From Agromyces luteolus (GTDB lineage: Bacteria; Actinomycetota; Actinomycetes; Actinomycetales; Microbacteriaceae), in NCBI RefSeq assembly GCF_009729855.1, contig NZ_WODA01000002.1, forward strand, positions 1 through 64,000: a DNA stretch of 64,000 bases, read 5' to 3'. The notes beneath the pieces are model-generated. The model ran no database searches and was not told the origin of the DNA. It saw only the letters and a program-made list of their open reading frames with translations. This document shows, piece after piece, positions 1-8,466 of this stretch. The translations under genes were made by a program, and so were the position numbers. Numbering within the stretch: position 1 is the stretch's first letter; each line of letters starts with the position of its first letter.

Positions 1-391
1 TTCAAAAAATTGGCATTGAACATAGTGCACGCTGTTGAGTTCTCAAGGAACGGACGCACCCGACAGACCAACCCGAAACCGAGCCAGCCCCACCGGGGCA
101 ACTTCCCTACTGTACCACCACCGCCTTCCCGAACGCTGGGCGTTCCGGAACCGCTCGAACCCGAGCAGACGTGGTGGTGATCTGTTCCCCAGGCTTGAAG
201 CAACCGAGTCGCACGAGGCGCCTACGAGGCTGTTTGGCTGGGATTCGCTGCCCGCCCCGTGAGCTTCTCGCTCCCGGCTGCCGTGGCAACGAAGAAGAAT
301 CTACGTGCCGCCGAACCCCCGGGCAAATCGGGCCTGCATCCCGGGCGTGTCGCGTCTCGGGGCGACCCGGTCGACGCTCGACAGCGCTCGA
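1..391 (-). other. Noncoding left edge; probable rRNA operon leader
   Basis: No convincing gene is seen here. Read on the minus strand, about positions 60 to 1 contain CCTTGAGAACTCAACAGCG followed by an AT-rich run ending in TTTTTTGAA. This resembles the conserved antitermination/processing leader that precedes 16S rRNA in Actinobacteria, so an rrn operon on the minus strand probably lies just left of the window. A 6-bp hairpin (GAACGC, 3-nt loop, GCGTTC) is at 131-145, and a TACAGT that could serve as a minus-strand -10 is at 116-111. The 16S gene itself is not visible, so the assignment rests on leader resemblance only. Confidence 0.5.
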
Positions 392-1483
392 TCAGAGGCC
401 CGAGTACGCGTGCAGGCCCTTGAAGAACAGGTTCACGACGGTGAAGTTGAACAGCACCGCGGAGAAGCCGATGATCGCGAGCCATGCCGAGCGCGAGCCG
501 CGCCATCCGCGGGTCGCTCGAGCGTGGATGTAGCCGGCGTAGACCACCCAGATGATGAAGGTCCACACCTCCTTGGTGTCCCAGCCCCAGTAGCGGCCCC
601 AGGCCTTCTCGGCCCAGATCGCGCCGGCCATGAGGGTGAAGGTCCAGAGGATGAAGCCGATGATGTTCACGCGGTACGCGAGGTTCTCGAGCGCGGTCGA
701 GTCGGGCAGGGTCGCGAGGAACGACTTCTTCACCGAGTCGGCGGTCGCGACGATCGCCTCCCGACGGGACTGCATGAGCTGCACGACCGAGAGCGCGAAC
801 CCGAGGGCGAAGAAGCCGACGGCCGACGTCGCGACGAACACGTGGATCACGAGCCAGACCGACTGCAGCGCCGGCGGCAACGGCACGACGCTGACGTAGA
901 AGTTCACCGTCGCGATGCCGAGCAGCACGAGCACGAGCCCGGTCACGAACGTGCCGAGGAAGCGCAGGTCGGTCTTCGCGATCAGCAGCACGACGAGGAA
1001 GACGGTCGTGATGACGAGCGTGCCGGTGAGCGCGAACTCGTACATGTTCGCCCAGGGCACCCGGCTCGCGGCGACGCCGCGCAGCACGGTCGCCGCCAGG
1101 TGCAGCGCCCAGGCGATGACGGTCATCGCGACGGCCACGCGCAGCGACGGCGAGCGGCCGTAGTCGACGGATGGCGCGGCGCTCGCGCCACGACGTGCGG
1201 CGCCCGCTCCCCTGCCCGCGCGCGGCGGTGCCGCGGTGGTGCCGCCGGCGGAGCCGGCGGCCGAGGCCGGAGCAGACGCGGTCGCGCCCTGCAGCGCGGG
1301 CTCGCGCTCGGACCCGGCCAGGTCGGCGCCGGCGGCGTCCGAGGTGCCCGCGGACGCGGCATCCGTCGCCTGCGTCGAGGCGGCCGAGCGGCGTGCGAGG
1401 TCGATCGAGTAGGCGATGAACGCGATCGCGTACACGGCCATCGCCGAGTACACGGCGATGATGGAGATCTCGTCGAGCGTCAC
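392..1483 (-). CDS. ccsB: Cytochrome c maturation protein CcsB/ResC
   Basis: This 363-residue polytopic membrane protein is the heme-handling partner of ResB in System II cytochrome c biogenesis. It moves heme across the membrane and helps ligate it to apocytochrome c. Visible features are a first membrane segment at about residues 7-27, an unusual Ala/Gly/Thr-rich cytoplasmic insert at about 33-100, then several membrane helices. The tryptophan-rich heme-binding motif reads WGRYWGWDTKEVW at about residues 295-307, followed by further helices to the C-terminus. It is the last gene of the run phosphatase-tlpA-ccdA-resB-ccsB. The long low-complexity insert is the only unusual feature. Confidence 0.95.
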   Translation of the reverse strand: MTLDEISIIAVYSAMAVYAIAFIAYSIDLARRSAASTQATDAASAGTSDAAGADLAGSEREPALQGATASAPASAAGSAGGTTAAPPRAGRGAGAARRGASAAPSVDYGRSPSLRVAVAMTVIAWALHLAATVLRGVAASRVPWANMYEFALTGTLVITTVFLVVLLIAKTDLRFLGTFVTGLVLVLLGIATVNFYVSVVPLPPALQSVWLVIHVFVATSAVGFFALGFALSVVQLMQSRREAIVATADSVKKSFLATLPDSTALENLAYRVNIIGFILWTFTLMAGAIWAEKAWGRYWGWDTKEVWTFIIWVVYAGYIHARATRGWRGSRSAWLAIIGFSAVLFNFTVVNLFFKGLHAYSGL

Positions 1484-1500
1484 TGTTCCACCTTACGTCG

Positions 1501-1540
1501 GGTCTCGATACGCGAGCTTCGCTCGCTACTCGACCACCGG
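1501..1540 (+). repeat. 40-bp palindromic dispersed repeat, copy A
   Basis: The unit begins GGTCTCGATACGCG, has a self-complementary centre (CGAGCTTCGCTCG) and ends CTACTCGACCACCGG. The same unit recurs at 6770-6809 and, inverted and degenerate, at 4610-4649. It resembles the REP-like repeat common in Microbacteriaceae genomes. This copy lies between resB and ccsB and runs into the resB reading frame, so it supplies the last codons (DPVVE) and the stop of resB. Confidence 0.8.
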
Positions 1541-3274
1541 GTCATCGGATCGGGGGCGCGGACCGGCGTGCCGGTCGGCGAACTCCTCGACCGCGCGCTC
1601 CAGCCCGGGGTCGTCGCCGCGAGCCAGGCCCGCGTACTCGAGCACGACCCGTCCGTCGGGCCGCGTGACTGCCTTCACCCACATGCGTCGGCGCGGCACG
1701 AAGAGCGAGAGCAGCAGGCCGCCGAGGATCAGCAGCGCGAACACGAGCACCCAGACCTGCGAGGGGTCGTGGTGCACGTCGAACGAGGCGAAGCGCGGCA
1801 CGCTCTGCGAGAAGTCGTCGCCCGCGGCATCCGGCGTCGCCGTCGCGAACTCGACCGTGCCGAGGCCGTTCGGCAGCTCCGTCGACTCCCCGGGCATGAG
1901 CTCGACCGAGTCGACGCCCGTCTGCCCGCCGGTGAGCTGCTCCATGCCGCTCGTGTCGAGCTGGTACACCGAGCGGGGAGTGCCGTCGTCGATGCCGAGG
2001 TCGCCCGAGTAGACGTTGAGCGTGAGCACCGGGAAGACGAGGTCGGGATACGTCGACGTGTACGCGCCCGTCGAGAGCGTCGACTGCGTCGGGTAGAAGA
2101 AGCCGACCATGCCGATCTGCTCGTCCAGGCCGTCCGGCACCTTGATCACGCCGATCGAGGTCAGGTTCGCGTCCTGCGGCAGGAAGGGCACCGAGTCCGT
2201 GAAGATGACCTCGCCGTCGGGGTCGCGCACCGTGATGGTCGGCGCGTAGCCGTTGCCGAGCAGGTACACGTCGGTGCCGTACTCGTAGAGCGGCTCGTTC
2301 ACCTTCACGTCGCGCTCCGCCGAGCCGTCGGGTCCGTCGATGGTGACGTGCGCCGTGAAGTCGATCGGCTGGCCGAGCGCGTCGGTGTTCTCGGTCTCGT
2401 AGACCGCGTCGAGTTCATCGAGCGTGAGGCGATAGGGCGTGAGCCGGCCGTCGTCGAAGAACCGGCCGGGGTTGAACGAGTCGTAGGCCGCGAGGGTGTT
2501 GACGAACGACTGGCCCTCGACGATGACGCGCTGTCCCGAGAAGCCGAACCCGCCGCCGATCGCGACGGTCACGAGCACGCCCACGAGCGCCGTGTGGAAG
2601 ACCAGGTTGCCGGTCTCCCGCAGGTAGCCGCGCTCGGCCGAGACCGACGGCACGCCGCGCTGGTCGTAGCGCTCGACGCGGTAGCCGGCCTTCTTCAGCT
2701 CGGTGGACGCGGAGGCGATCGCGGTCTCGGCGTCGGCTGCGGCGTCGGCCGCGTCGTCGGCGCCGCCGTCCAGCTCGCGCTCGGTGTACGCCGACAGCCG
2801 CGACAGCCGCGCGGGCGTCTTCGGCGGGCGGGCGCGCAGCGCCTCGAGGTGGTGCTTCGTCCGCGGGATGATGCAGCCGATGAGCGAGACGAACAGCAGC
2901 AGGTAGATCGCGGAGAACCAGACCGACGTGTAGACGTCGAACATCTGGAACGAGTCGAGCACCGGCGCGAGGTCGGGGTTGTCGGCGAAGTACTGCACGA
3001 CGCCGTTCGGGTCGCTCGAGCGCTGCGGCACGAGCGAGCCGGGCACGGCGGCGATCGCGAGGAGCAGCAGGAGCAGCAGCGCGGTGCGCATGCTCGTGAG
3101 CTGGCGCCACGCGAAGCGCAGCCACTCCAGCGGTCCGAGCTTCGGTGCGGTGACGGATGCCGCGGGGCCGGCCGTGCCGTCGTCGTAGTCGGCGGGCCGC
3201 AACGGGTCGACGCCCGTGTCGCGCGCGGACGCGGCATCCGCTCGCTCAGCCTCAGATCGCCGGGACGAAACCAC
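1526..3274 (-). CDS. resB: Cytochrome c maturation protein ResB
   Basis: This 582-residue ResB-family protein works with CcsB in System II heme delivery and ligation. Membrane segments are visible at about 62-84 ([11 protein letters not shown]), about 115-137 ([12 protein letters not shown]), about 215-240, and near the C-terminus ([17 protein letters not shown]). A large extracytoplasmic domain lies between the third and last segments. The N-terminal 45 residues are hydrophilic. The GTG start gives a 23-bp overlap with the end of ccdA, consistent with translational coupling. The C-terminal residues DPVVE and the stop codon lie within a copy of the 40-bp dispersed repeat, so the native tail was probably replaced. 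Confidence 0.94.
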   Translation of the reverse strand: MVSSRRSEAERADAASARDTGVDPLRPADYDDGTAGPAASVTAPKLGPLEWLRFAWRQLTSMRTALLLLLLLAIAAVPGSLVPQRSSDPNGVVQYFADNPDLAPVLDSFQMFDVYTSVWFSAIYLLLFVSLIGCIIPRTKHHLEALRARPPKTPARLSRLSAYTERELDGGADDAADAAADAETAIASASTELKKAGYRVERYDQRGVPSVSAERGYLRETGNLVFHTALVGVLVTVAIGGGFGFSGQRVIVEGQSFVNTLAAYDSFNPGRFFDDGRLTPYRLTLDELDAVYETENTDALGQPIDFTAHVTIDGPDGSAERDVKVNEPLYEYGTDVYLLGNGYAPTITVRDPDGEVIFTDSVPFLPQDANLTSIGVIKVPDGLDEQIGMVGFFYPTQSTLSTGAYTSTYPDLVFPVLTLNVYSGDLGIDDGTPRSVYQLDTSGMEQLTGGQTGVDSVELMPGESTELPNGLGTVEFATATPDAAGDDFSQSVPRFASFDVHHDPSQVWVLVFALLILGGLLLSLFVPRRRMWVKAVTRPDGRVVLEYAGLARGDDPGLERAVEEFADRHAGPRPRSDDPVVE

Positions 3275-4004
3275 TGATCACCGCCTGCAGGTCGTACATC
3301 CAGATGGTCCAGAGGCCCGACACCATGAGCACGCCGATCACGATGAGCAGCCCGCCGCCGATGAGGTTCACGGCGCGGATGTGCCGCCGCACGAACGCGA
3401 GCGCGTTCGCCGCCCAGCCGAAGCCGAGCGCGACGAGCACGAACGGGATGCCGAGGCCGATGCAGTACGCGAGGCCGAGCAGCGCGCCGCGACCGGCCGA
3501 GGCCGAGTCGGCGCTGAGGGCGAGTACGACCGCGAGCGTCGGGCCGATGCACGGCGTCCAGCCCAGGCCGAACACGATGCCGAGGAGCGGCGCTCCCGCC
3601 AGCCCGGTCGCCGGGCGCCACGACGGCTTGAACGTGCGCTGCAGGAACGTGAACTGCCCGATGAAGACGAGGCCCATGAGGATGAGGACCACGCCGAGCA
3701 CGCGGATGATGAGGTCGGACCAGCGGGCGAGCCACGCCCCGAGCACGCCGAATGCGGTCGTGAAGATGAGGAACACGAGCGTGAAGCCCGCGATGAAGAG
3801 GAGCACGCCGAGCAGCAGCCGGCGCCGCGCGCGGCGCGCCTCGTCGGCCTCGGCGCTCGCGTCGGCGAACCCGCCGAGGTAGCCGAGGTAGCCGGGCACG
3901 AGCGGCAGCACGCACGGCGACAGGAAGGACACGAGCCCCGCGGCGAGCGCGATCGGCAGCGCGGCGAGCAGCTGCCCGCTGAAGACGATCTCCCCGAGGT
4001 CCAT
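3252..4004 (-). CDS. ccdA: Thiol-disulfide transporter CcdA
   Basis: This 250-residue, six-helix membrane protein of the CcdA/DsbD-beta family carries reducing power across the membrane to the TlpA/ResA-type thioredoxin, keeping apocytochrome c cysteines reduced. The two redox cysteines are visible as C31 ([15 protein letters not shown]) and C152 (GWTPCIGPT), each in the expected Pro-Cys context at the start of a membrane helix. A charged loop ([11 protein letters not shown]) at about 52-62 separates the first two helices. The gene follows tlpA by 15 bp and overlaps resB. Length and motif match the family. Confidence 0.95.
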   Translation of the reverse strand: MDLGEIVFSGQLLAALPIALAAGLVSFLSPCVLPLVPGYLGYLGGFADASAEADEARRARRRLLLGVLLFIAGFTLVFLIFTTAFGVLGAWLARWSDLIIRVLGVVLILMGLVFIGQFTFLQRTFKPSWRPATGLAGAPLLGIVFGLGWTPCIGPTLAVVLALSADSASAGRGALLGLAYCIGLGIPFVLVALGFGWAANALAFVRRHIRAVNLIGGGLLIVIGVLMVSGLWTIWMYDLQAVISGFVPAI

Positions 4005-4019
4005 GTCGTGCCGCCGCCG

Positions 4020-4676
4020 CTACGCCTGCTCGGCGATGACGTCGCGCACGATCGTCTCGAGGATCGACGCGTCCTTCAGCTGCCCGAGGATGCGCGCGGC
4101 CACCCGGCCCTCGGCGTCGAGCACGAGCGTCGTCGGCACGGCCGCGGGCGGCACGTCGCCCGCGAAGGCGTACTGCACGGCGCCGTCGTTCGCGTCCACG
4201 ATCGAGGGGTAGGTGATGCCGAAGCCCTCTTCGAAGGATGCCGCGGTCGCGGCCTGGTCGCGGACGTTCACGCCCACGAACGCGGCCCCGTTCCCGTCGA
4301 ACTCCTCGAACACGTCCTGCAGCATCGGCGCCTCGGCGCGGCACGGCGCGCAGCCGGCGTACCAGAAGTTGACGACGGCGACCTCGCCGGCGAGGTCGGT
4401 CGAACCGAGCGTGTCGCCCTCGATCGTCGTACCGGTGAACTCGATCGGCTCGCCGCGCTGGTCGGCCGGGAACTCCGAGATCGTGCCGTCGCCCGCGATG
4501 TAGCCCTTGCCGCTGCCCTCGCGGTACTGCTCCGCGAGCGGGTCGCTCGAGCAGCCGGCGAGGGCGACGACGGATGCCACGGCGAGCGCGGCGGCCAGCG
4601 TCCCGCGCCTCGGTGATCGAGTAGCACGCGAAGCGCGCGTATCGAGATCACGCACCACGCGCGTATCGAGATCCAT
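4020..4676 (-). CDS. resA: TlpA/ResA-family lipoprotein thiol-disulfide oxidoreductase
   Basis: This 218-residue extracytoplasmic thioredoxin-fold protein reduces apocytochrome c for heme attachment using electrons from CcdA. It has a lipoprotein signal (hydrophobic stretch at about 27-40, lipobox LAGC with C42) and an active site CAPC (C109, C112) in NFWYAGCAPCRAEAP. The cis-proline region reads AAVPTTLVLD. The start is an ATG whose first base overlaps the stop of the upstream phosphatase gene (TGATG). Codons 1-24 are encoded by one and a half copies of the dispersed palindromic repeat, giving the odd duplicated segment DLDTR...DLDTR. The original N-terminus was probably replaced by the insertion. 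Confidence 0.93.
   Translation of the reverse strand: MDLDTRVVRDLDTRASRATRSPRRGTLAAALAVASVVALAGCSSDPLAEQYREGSGKGYIAGDGTISEFPADQRGEPIEFTGTTIEGDTLGSTDLAGEVAVVNFWYAGCAPCRAEAPMLQDVFEEFDGNGAAFVGVNVRDQAATAASFEEGFGITYPSIVDANDGAVQYAFAGDVPPAAVPTTLVLDAEGRVAARILGQLKDASILETIVRDVIAEQA
4610..4674 (-). repeat. Dispersed palindromic repeat, copy C plus a half copy, inside tlpA/resA
   Basis: Bases 4610-4649 are an inverted, slightly degenerate copy of the 40-bp unit seen at 1501-1540 and 6770-6809, with the core TCGAGTAGCACGCGAAGCGC. Bases 4658-4674 repeat one arm (CGCGCGTATCGAGATCC). Both lie within the reading frame and encode the first two dozen residues of the lipoprotein. Confidence 0.8.
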
Positions 4677-5320
4677 CACACCGCCCCCACGTCGGTGGCC
4701 TGCGCCTGGAGCCCGGCCGCCGGGTTCCGGTAGCCGACCTCGACGAATCGGCTGCCGCGGCGCTCGAACGTCGTGATGCTCGAGAGCGCGCACCGGCGCC
4801 GACGCGGGTCGTGCGCGAGCGACTTCCCGGCGACGCGGCGGTGCACCATCCAGATCGGCAGCTGGTGGCTGACCATGACGACGTCGCCGTCGTCGACGGC
4901 GTCGGCGGCATCCGTCATCGCGGCCAGCATGCGATCGGCGACCGAGCGGAACGGCTCGCCCCAGCTCGGCTCCCACGGGTTGACGAGGAAGGCCCAGTTG
5001 CGGACGTCCCGGAGCGCGGAGTCGCGCCCCGACATCCGCTTGCCCTCGAAGCGGTTGGTCGGCTCGATGATGCGGTCGTCGATCGTCGGCTCGAGTTCGA
5101 AGGCCTTCGCGATCGGCTCGGCGGACTGCTGGGTGCGCTGCAACGGCGAAGAGACGAGGACGGCGACGTGACGCTTGCGGGCGACGAGGTCGTCCGCGGC
5201 CGACCCGGCCATCGCGCGACCGAGGTCGCTCAACCCGAATCCGGGGAGTCGACCGTAGAGCACGCCCTGCGGGTTGAAGACCTCGCCGTGGCGCACGAGA
5301 TGGATCTGCTCGGCCGGCAC
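4676..5320 (-). CDS. Histidine phosphatase family protein
   Basis: This 214-residue member of the phosphoglycerate mutase-like histidine phosphatase superfamily has its nucleophilic motif at residues 9-13 (VRHGE). The second conserved histidine is in VMVSHQLPIW. The substrate is unknown; the family ranges from phosphoglycerate mutases to small-molecule and protein phosphatases. It heads the cytochrome c maturation operon, a position I recall as common in Actinobacteria, and its stop overlaps the tlpA start. The GTG at 5320 is chosen because a TAGACT -10 (5333-5328 on the minus strand) ends 7 bases before it, suggesting a leaderless message. The frame continues upstream but lacks family similarity there. 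Confidence 0.88.
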   Translation of the reverse strand: MPAEQIHLVRHGEVFNPQGVLYGRLPGFGLSDLGRAMAGSAADDLVARKRHVAVLVSSPLQRTQQSAEPIAKAFELEPTIDDRIIEPTNRFEGKRMSGRDSALRDVRNWAFLVNPWEPSWGEPFRSVADRMLAAMTDAADAVDDGDVVMVSHQLPIWMVHRRVAGKSLAHDPRRRRCALSSITTFERRGSRFVEVGYRNPAAGLQAQATDVGAV

Positions 5321-5327
5321 GCCCTCC

Positions 5328-5418
5328 AGTCTACGAAGCGGTTCCCTAGGAATCCGCCGTGCGCCCGAGGCATCCGCGCGCCGCCCCGGTCGGGCGCGGA
5401 ATCCGCGGCCGGTAGGAT
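5328..5418. promoter_or_regulatory. Divergent promoter region between phosphatase operon and aspS
   Basis: A minus-strand TAGACT at 5333-5328 sits 7 bases before the GTG of the phosphatase gene. A plus-strand TAGGAT at 5413-5418 sits 8 bases before the GTG of aspS. Both resemble actinobacterial -10 boxes, and both predict leaderless transcripts. No strong -35 is apparent. Confidence 0.6.
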
Positions 5419-5426
5419 GGCCTGTC

Positions 5427-6770
5427 GTGAACACGCGCACCCCTGTCAAGCAGCTCGCCGCCCTTCCCGACGACCCGGTCACCGTCGCCGGCTGGGTCGA
5501 GACGGTCCGCGATCAGAAGAAGGTGCAGTTCATCATCCTGCGCGACGAGTCCGGGGCGGTGCAGCTGGTGAACCCGGCGGTCCGCGAGCTCGACCCCGAG
5601 GGCGTCAGCGTCGGCGCGGCTGAGGCGTTCGCGCTCACCGAGCAGATCTCGGCGCTCGGGCACGGCACGTTCATCAGCGTGACCGGTCAGCTCAAGCACG
5701 ACGAGCGCGTCAAGCTCGGCGGCCTCGAGGTGAAGATCGAGTCGCTCGACGTGGTGTCCGAAGCGCTCGAGACGCCGATCGCGGCCGACTCGAGCCTCGA
5801 CAAGCGGCAGGACTGGCGCTTCCTGGACCTCCGCCACCCGAAGCAGAACCTCATCTTCCGCATCCAGACCACCTTCCTGCACGCGCTCCGCACCTACTGG
5901 GTCGAGCGCGACTGGATCGAGATCCAGACGCCGAAGCTCATGGCCTCGGCATCCGAGTCGCGTGCCGAACTGTTCGAGCTCGGCTACTTCGACGGCACGG
6001 CCTACCTCTCGCAGAGCCCGCAGTTCTTCAAGCAGATGGCGCAGCCGGCCGGCTTCGGCCGCGTCTTCGAGGTCGGCCCGGCGTTCCGCGCCGACCCGTC
6101 GTTCACGTCGCGCCACGCGACCGAGTTCACCTCGATCGACGCCGAGATGAGCTGGGTCGACTCGCACGAGGACGTCATGACGATGCACGAGGAGGTCCTC
6201 GTCGCGGGCTTCACGGCCGTCGTCGCCAAGCACGCCGAGGAGATCCGCGAGCTCTTCGGCGTCGAGGTCACCGTGCCGACGACGCCGTTCCCGCGCATCC
6301 CGCTCGCCGAGGCGAAGGAGATCGTCGCCTCGCGCGGCTACGTCGTGCCCCGCGCCGACGCCGACATGGACCCCGAGGGCGAGCGTCAGATCTCGGCGTA
6401 CGTGAAGGAGACCTACGGCCACGACTTCGTCTTCCTCACGGACTACGCCTCGAGCATCCGGCCGTTCTACCACATGCGCCACGCCGACGACGCGGGGTTC
6501 ACGAACTCGTACGACCTCATCTACAACGGCGTCGAGATCTCGACCGGCGCGCAGCGCGAGCACCGCATCGACGTCCTCGTCGAGCAGGCGAAGGAGAAGG
6601 GCCTCGACCCCGAGGAACTCGGGTTCTACCTCGACTTCTTCCGCTACGGCGTGCCGCCGCACGGAGGGTTCGGCATGGGCCTCGCGCGCCTGCTGATGCT
6701 CATGCTCGACGAGCACTCGATCCGCGAGACGACGTACCTCTTCCGCGGCCCGACGCGCCTGCTGCCGTAG
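5427..6770 (+). CDS. aspS: Aspartyl-tRNA synthetase, archaeal/eukaryotic type
   Basis: This 447-residue class II synthetase charges tRNA-Asp with aspartate and may also charge tRNA-Asn. An N-terminal OB-fold anticodon-binding domain (about 1-105) is followed by the catalytic core. Motif 2 is FEVGPAFRADPSFTSRHATE and motif 3 is GGFGMGLARLLMLML. It lacks the roughly 100-residue GAD insertion of bacterial AspRS (about 590 residues) and aligns with the short archaeal form. Such short enzymes are often non-discriminating and need GatCAB to make Asn-tRNA. The archaeal discriminator position after AGWV is Glu here, so specificity cannot be read from it. The GTG start follows a TAGGAT -10 by 8 bases. 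Confidence 0.95.
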   Translation: MNTRTPVKQLAALPDDPVTVAGWVETVRDQKKVQFIILRDESGAVQLVNPAVRELDPEGVSVGAAEAFALTEQISALGHGTFISVTGQLKHDERVKLGGLEVKIESLDVVSEALETPIAADSSLDKRQDWRFLDLRHPKQNLIFRIQTTFLHALRTYWVERDWIEIQTPKLMASASESRAELFELGYFDGTAYLSQSPQFFKQMAQPAGFGRVFEVGPAFRADPSFTSRHATEFTSIDAEMSWVDSHEDVMTMHEEVLVAGFTAVVAKHAEEIRELFGVEVTVPTTPFPRIPLAEAKEIVASRGYVVPRADADMDPEGERQISAYVKETYGHDFVFLTDYASSIRPFYHMRHADDAGFTNSYDLIYNGVEISTGAQREHRIDVLVEQAKEKGLDPEELGFYLDFFRYGVPPHGGFGMGLARLLMLMLDEHSIRETTYLFRGPTRLLP

Positions 6771-6809
6771 GTCTCGATACGCCCGCTGCGCGGGCTACTC
6801 GACCACCGG
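6770..6809 (+). repeat. 40-bp palindromic dispersed repeat, copy B
   Basis: This is the same 40-bp unit as at 1501-1540, with the centre changed to CGCCCGCTGCGCGGGC. The change is compensatory and keeps the hairpin. Its first G is the last base of the aspS stop codon, so it lies directly against that gene and could form a transcript-end hairpin. Confidence 0.8.
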
Positions 6810-6834
6810 GGGTGGACGCGGCAGACTCCTCCGT

Positions 6835-8085
6835 GTGGATGCCCTGCTGCTGTCGTTCGCGCTCGTGCTGCTGGCCGCCATCCTGATCTCGGGGATCGCG
6901 CACCGCACCGTGCTCTCGACGACCGTGCTCTTCCTCGTCGCGGGGTTCTTCCTCGGAAGCGGCGTGCTCGACGTCATCGTGCTCGAGCCGACCGACCCGA
7001 CCGTCACGACGGTCTCCTCGCTCGCGCTGTTCGTCGTGCTGTTCACGGACGGCCAGGAGGTCGCGCTCCAGCAGCTCCGAGCGGCGTGGCGCCTGCCCGG
7101 CCGGGCGCTGCTGCTCGGCATGCCGATCACGTTCGTCATCACGACCCTGCTCGGCGTCTGGCTGCTCGGATTCAGCTGGCTCGAGGCCGCGCTCGTGGCC
7201 GCGGTGCTCGCACCGACCGACCCGGTGTTCGCGTCGGCGATCGTGGGCCGTGCCGAGATCCCGCACCGCGTGCGGCACCTCCTCGGCGTCGAGTCGGGCC
7301 TCAACGACGGCCTCGCGCTGCCCGTCGTCCTCATCCTCATCGCGACGGTCGGCGGGCCGGAGGTCGAGCCGTTCGTGCTCGCCGAGGAGCTCGCGCTCGG
7401 CATCGCGGTGGGCATCGCGGTGCCGCTCGTCGTGGCGTGGCTCGTGCGGCGGAAGGTGTTCTCGCGCACTCCGCTCTATGCGTCGCTCACGCCGGTCGCG
7501 GTCGCGCTCATCGTGCTCGGCATCTGCACGGTCACGCACGCGAACCTCTACCTCGCCGCGTACGCGGCCGGCATCACGATCGCGACGGCCGCACCCGAGA
7601 TGCGCGACGCGTTCGCCGAGTTCGGCGGCCAGTTCTCCGAGCTCCTGAAGCTCCTGGCCATCCTCATGTTCGGCGCGCTCATCTCTCCCGAGCTGCTCGC
7701 CTCCGTGCCGTGGACGGCCTACCTCTTCGGCGTGCTGCTCATGGTGCTCGCCCGGCCGGCGGCGGTCGAGCTCTCGCTCGTCGGCAGCGGGCTGCCGTGG
7801 GAGGAACGCGCCACGGCGGCCTGGTTCGGCCCGAAGGGCTTCGCCTCGGTGCTCTACGGCCTGCTCGTGCTGCAGAGCGGCGCGCCGAACGCGGACTTCA
7901 TGTTCCACGTCGTCGTGGTCGCGATCGTGCTCTCGGTCGTCGCCCACTCGTCGACCGACGTGCCCATCGCCGGCTGGTTCGCGCGCCGCGAGGCGGCGGA
8001 CCGGGAGGCTCGGGCGACCTGGCTCGACACGCCCGAGGTCGGTCGGCGCGGCGGCATCCGCCCACCCGACGCGTCGGACGACTGA
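6835..8085 (+). CDS. Na+/H+ antiporter, CPA1 (NhaP-like) family
   Basis: This 416-residue integral membrane protein has about 11-12 hydrophobic segments covering nearly its whole length. The ion-translocation motifs of the CPA1 family are visible: APTDPVFASAIVG near residue 125 and LGVESGLNDGLALPVVL near 155. Such proteins exchange monovalent cations for protons in pH and salt homeostasis. The short C-terminal tail has no regulatory domain. It starts with GTG shortly after the dispersed repeat that follows aspS and appears monocistronic. Whether sodium or potassium is the ion cannot be decided from sequence. Confidence 0.9.
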   Translation: MDALLLSFALVLLAAILISGIAHRTVLSTTVLFLVAGFFLGSGVLDVIVLEPTDPTVTTVSSLALFVVLFTDGQEVALQQLRAAWRLPGRALLLGMPITFVITTLLGVWLLGFSWLEAALVAAVLAPTDPVFASAIVGRAEIPHRVRHLLGVESGLNDGLALPVVLILIATVGGPEVEPFVLAEELALGIAVGIAVPLVVAWLVRRKVFSRTPLYASLTPVAVALIVLGICTVTHANLYLAAYAAGITIATAAPEMRDAFAEFGGQFSELLKLLAILMFGALISPELLASVPWTAYLFGVLLMVLARPAAVELSLVGSGLPWEERATAAWFGPKGFASVLYGLLVLQSGAPNADFMFHVVVVAIVLSVVAHSSTDVPIAGWFARREAADREARATWLDTPEVGRRGGIRPPDASDD

Positions 8086-8106
8086 CCCGACCGCGCGGAA
8101 GCGCCG

Positions 8107-8388
8107 TCAGCCGCGCGCGAGCAGCGCCGTCTTGAGGCGGACCGGGTCGAGGCGCCAGTACCCGTGCACCTCGTCGTCGATGAGCAGCACGGGGATCTCC
8201 TCGGCGTAGCGGGCGCGCAGCGCCTCGTCGTCGAGGATCGATCGCTCCTCGAGCGTGGTCCGCGGCGACCCCGGCGTCGCGGCGAGCTCCTCGCGCACGC
8301 ACGCGACGACCTCGCGCGCGTCGTCGCAGAGGTGGCATCCGGGCTTGCCGATGAGGGTGAGGCGGATGTCGCGGAGCGTCGGGTTCAC
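8107..8388 (-). CDS. Glutaredoxin-like thioredoxin-fold protein
   Basis: This 93-residue protein of the glutaredoxin/DUF836 type carries a redox motif CHLC (C18, C21) in LIGKPGCHLCDDAREVV. A typical cis-Pro region follows (EEIPVLLIDDEVHGYWRL). It probably acts as a cytosolic thiol-disulfide oxidoreductase; its partner is unknown, and in Actinobacteria the reductant could be mycothiol. It uses a GTG start and lies downstream of the bS22 gene on the same strand, separated by a strong terminator hairpin, so it is probably transcribed separately or by read-through. Confidence 0.85.
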   Translation of the reverse strand: MNPTLRDIRLTLIGKPGCHLCDDAREVVACVREELAATPGSPRTTLEERSILDDEALRARYAEEIPVLLIDDEVHGYWRLDPVRLKTALLARG

Positions 8389-8417
8389 CCCGTCAGGATA
8401 CGTCGCGCGAAGACAGC

Positions 8418-8445
8418 GAAAAGCGCCAGGCCGATGGCCCGGCGC
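8418..8445 (-). terminator. Intrinsic terminator downstream of bS22 gene
   Basis: Read on the minus strand this is a 10-position stem (GCGCCGGGCC, loop ATC, GGCCTGGCGC) with one imperfect pair, followed by TTTTC. It lies about 20 bases after the stop of the small ribosomal protein gene. Confidence 0.8.
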
Positions 8446-8466
8446 CCTGCCGTGGTCGCGCTGCGA

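Noticed and set aside
305-3277. 990-codon plus-strand reading frame antisense to ccsB and resB
   Set aside because: Low-complexity Arg/Glu/Asp/Val composition and strict antisense register to two well-supported genes; typical GC-rich shadow frame.
4677-4976. Extended N-terminus of the TlpA/ResA gene
   Set aside because: The open frame upstream of 4676 is Arg-rich shadow sequence overlapping the phosphatase gene; the lipoprotein signal fits the ATG at 4676.
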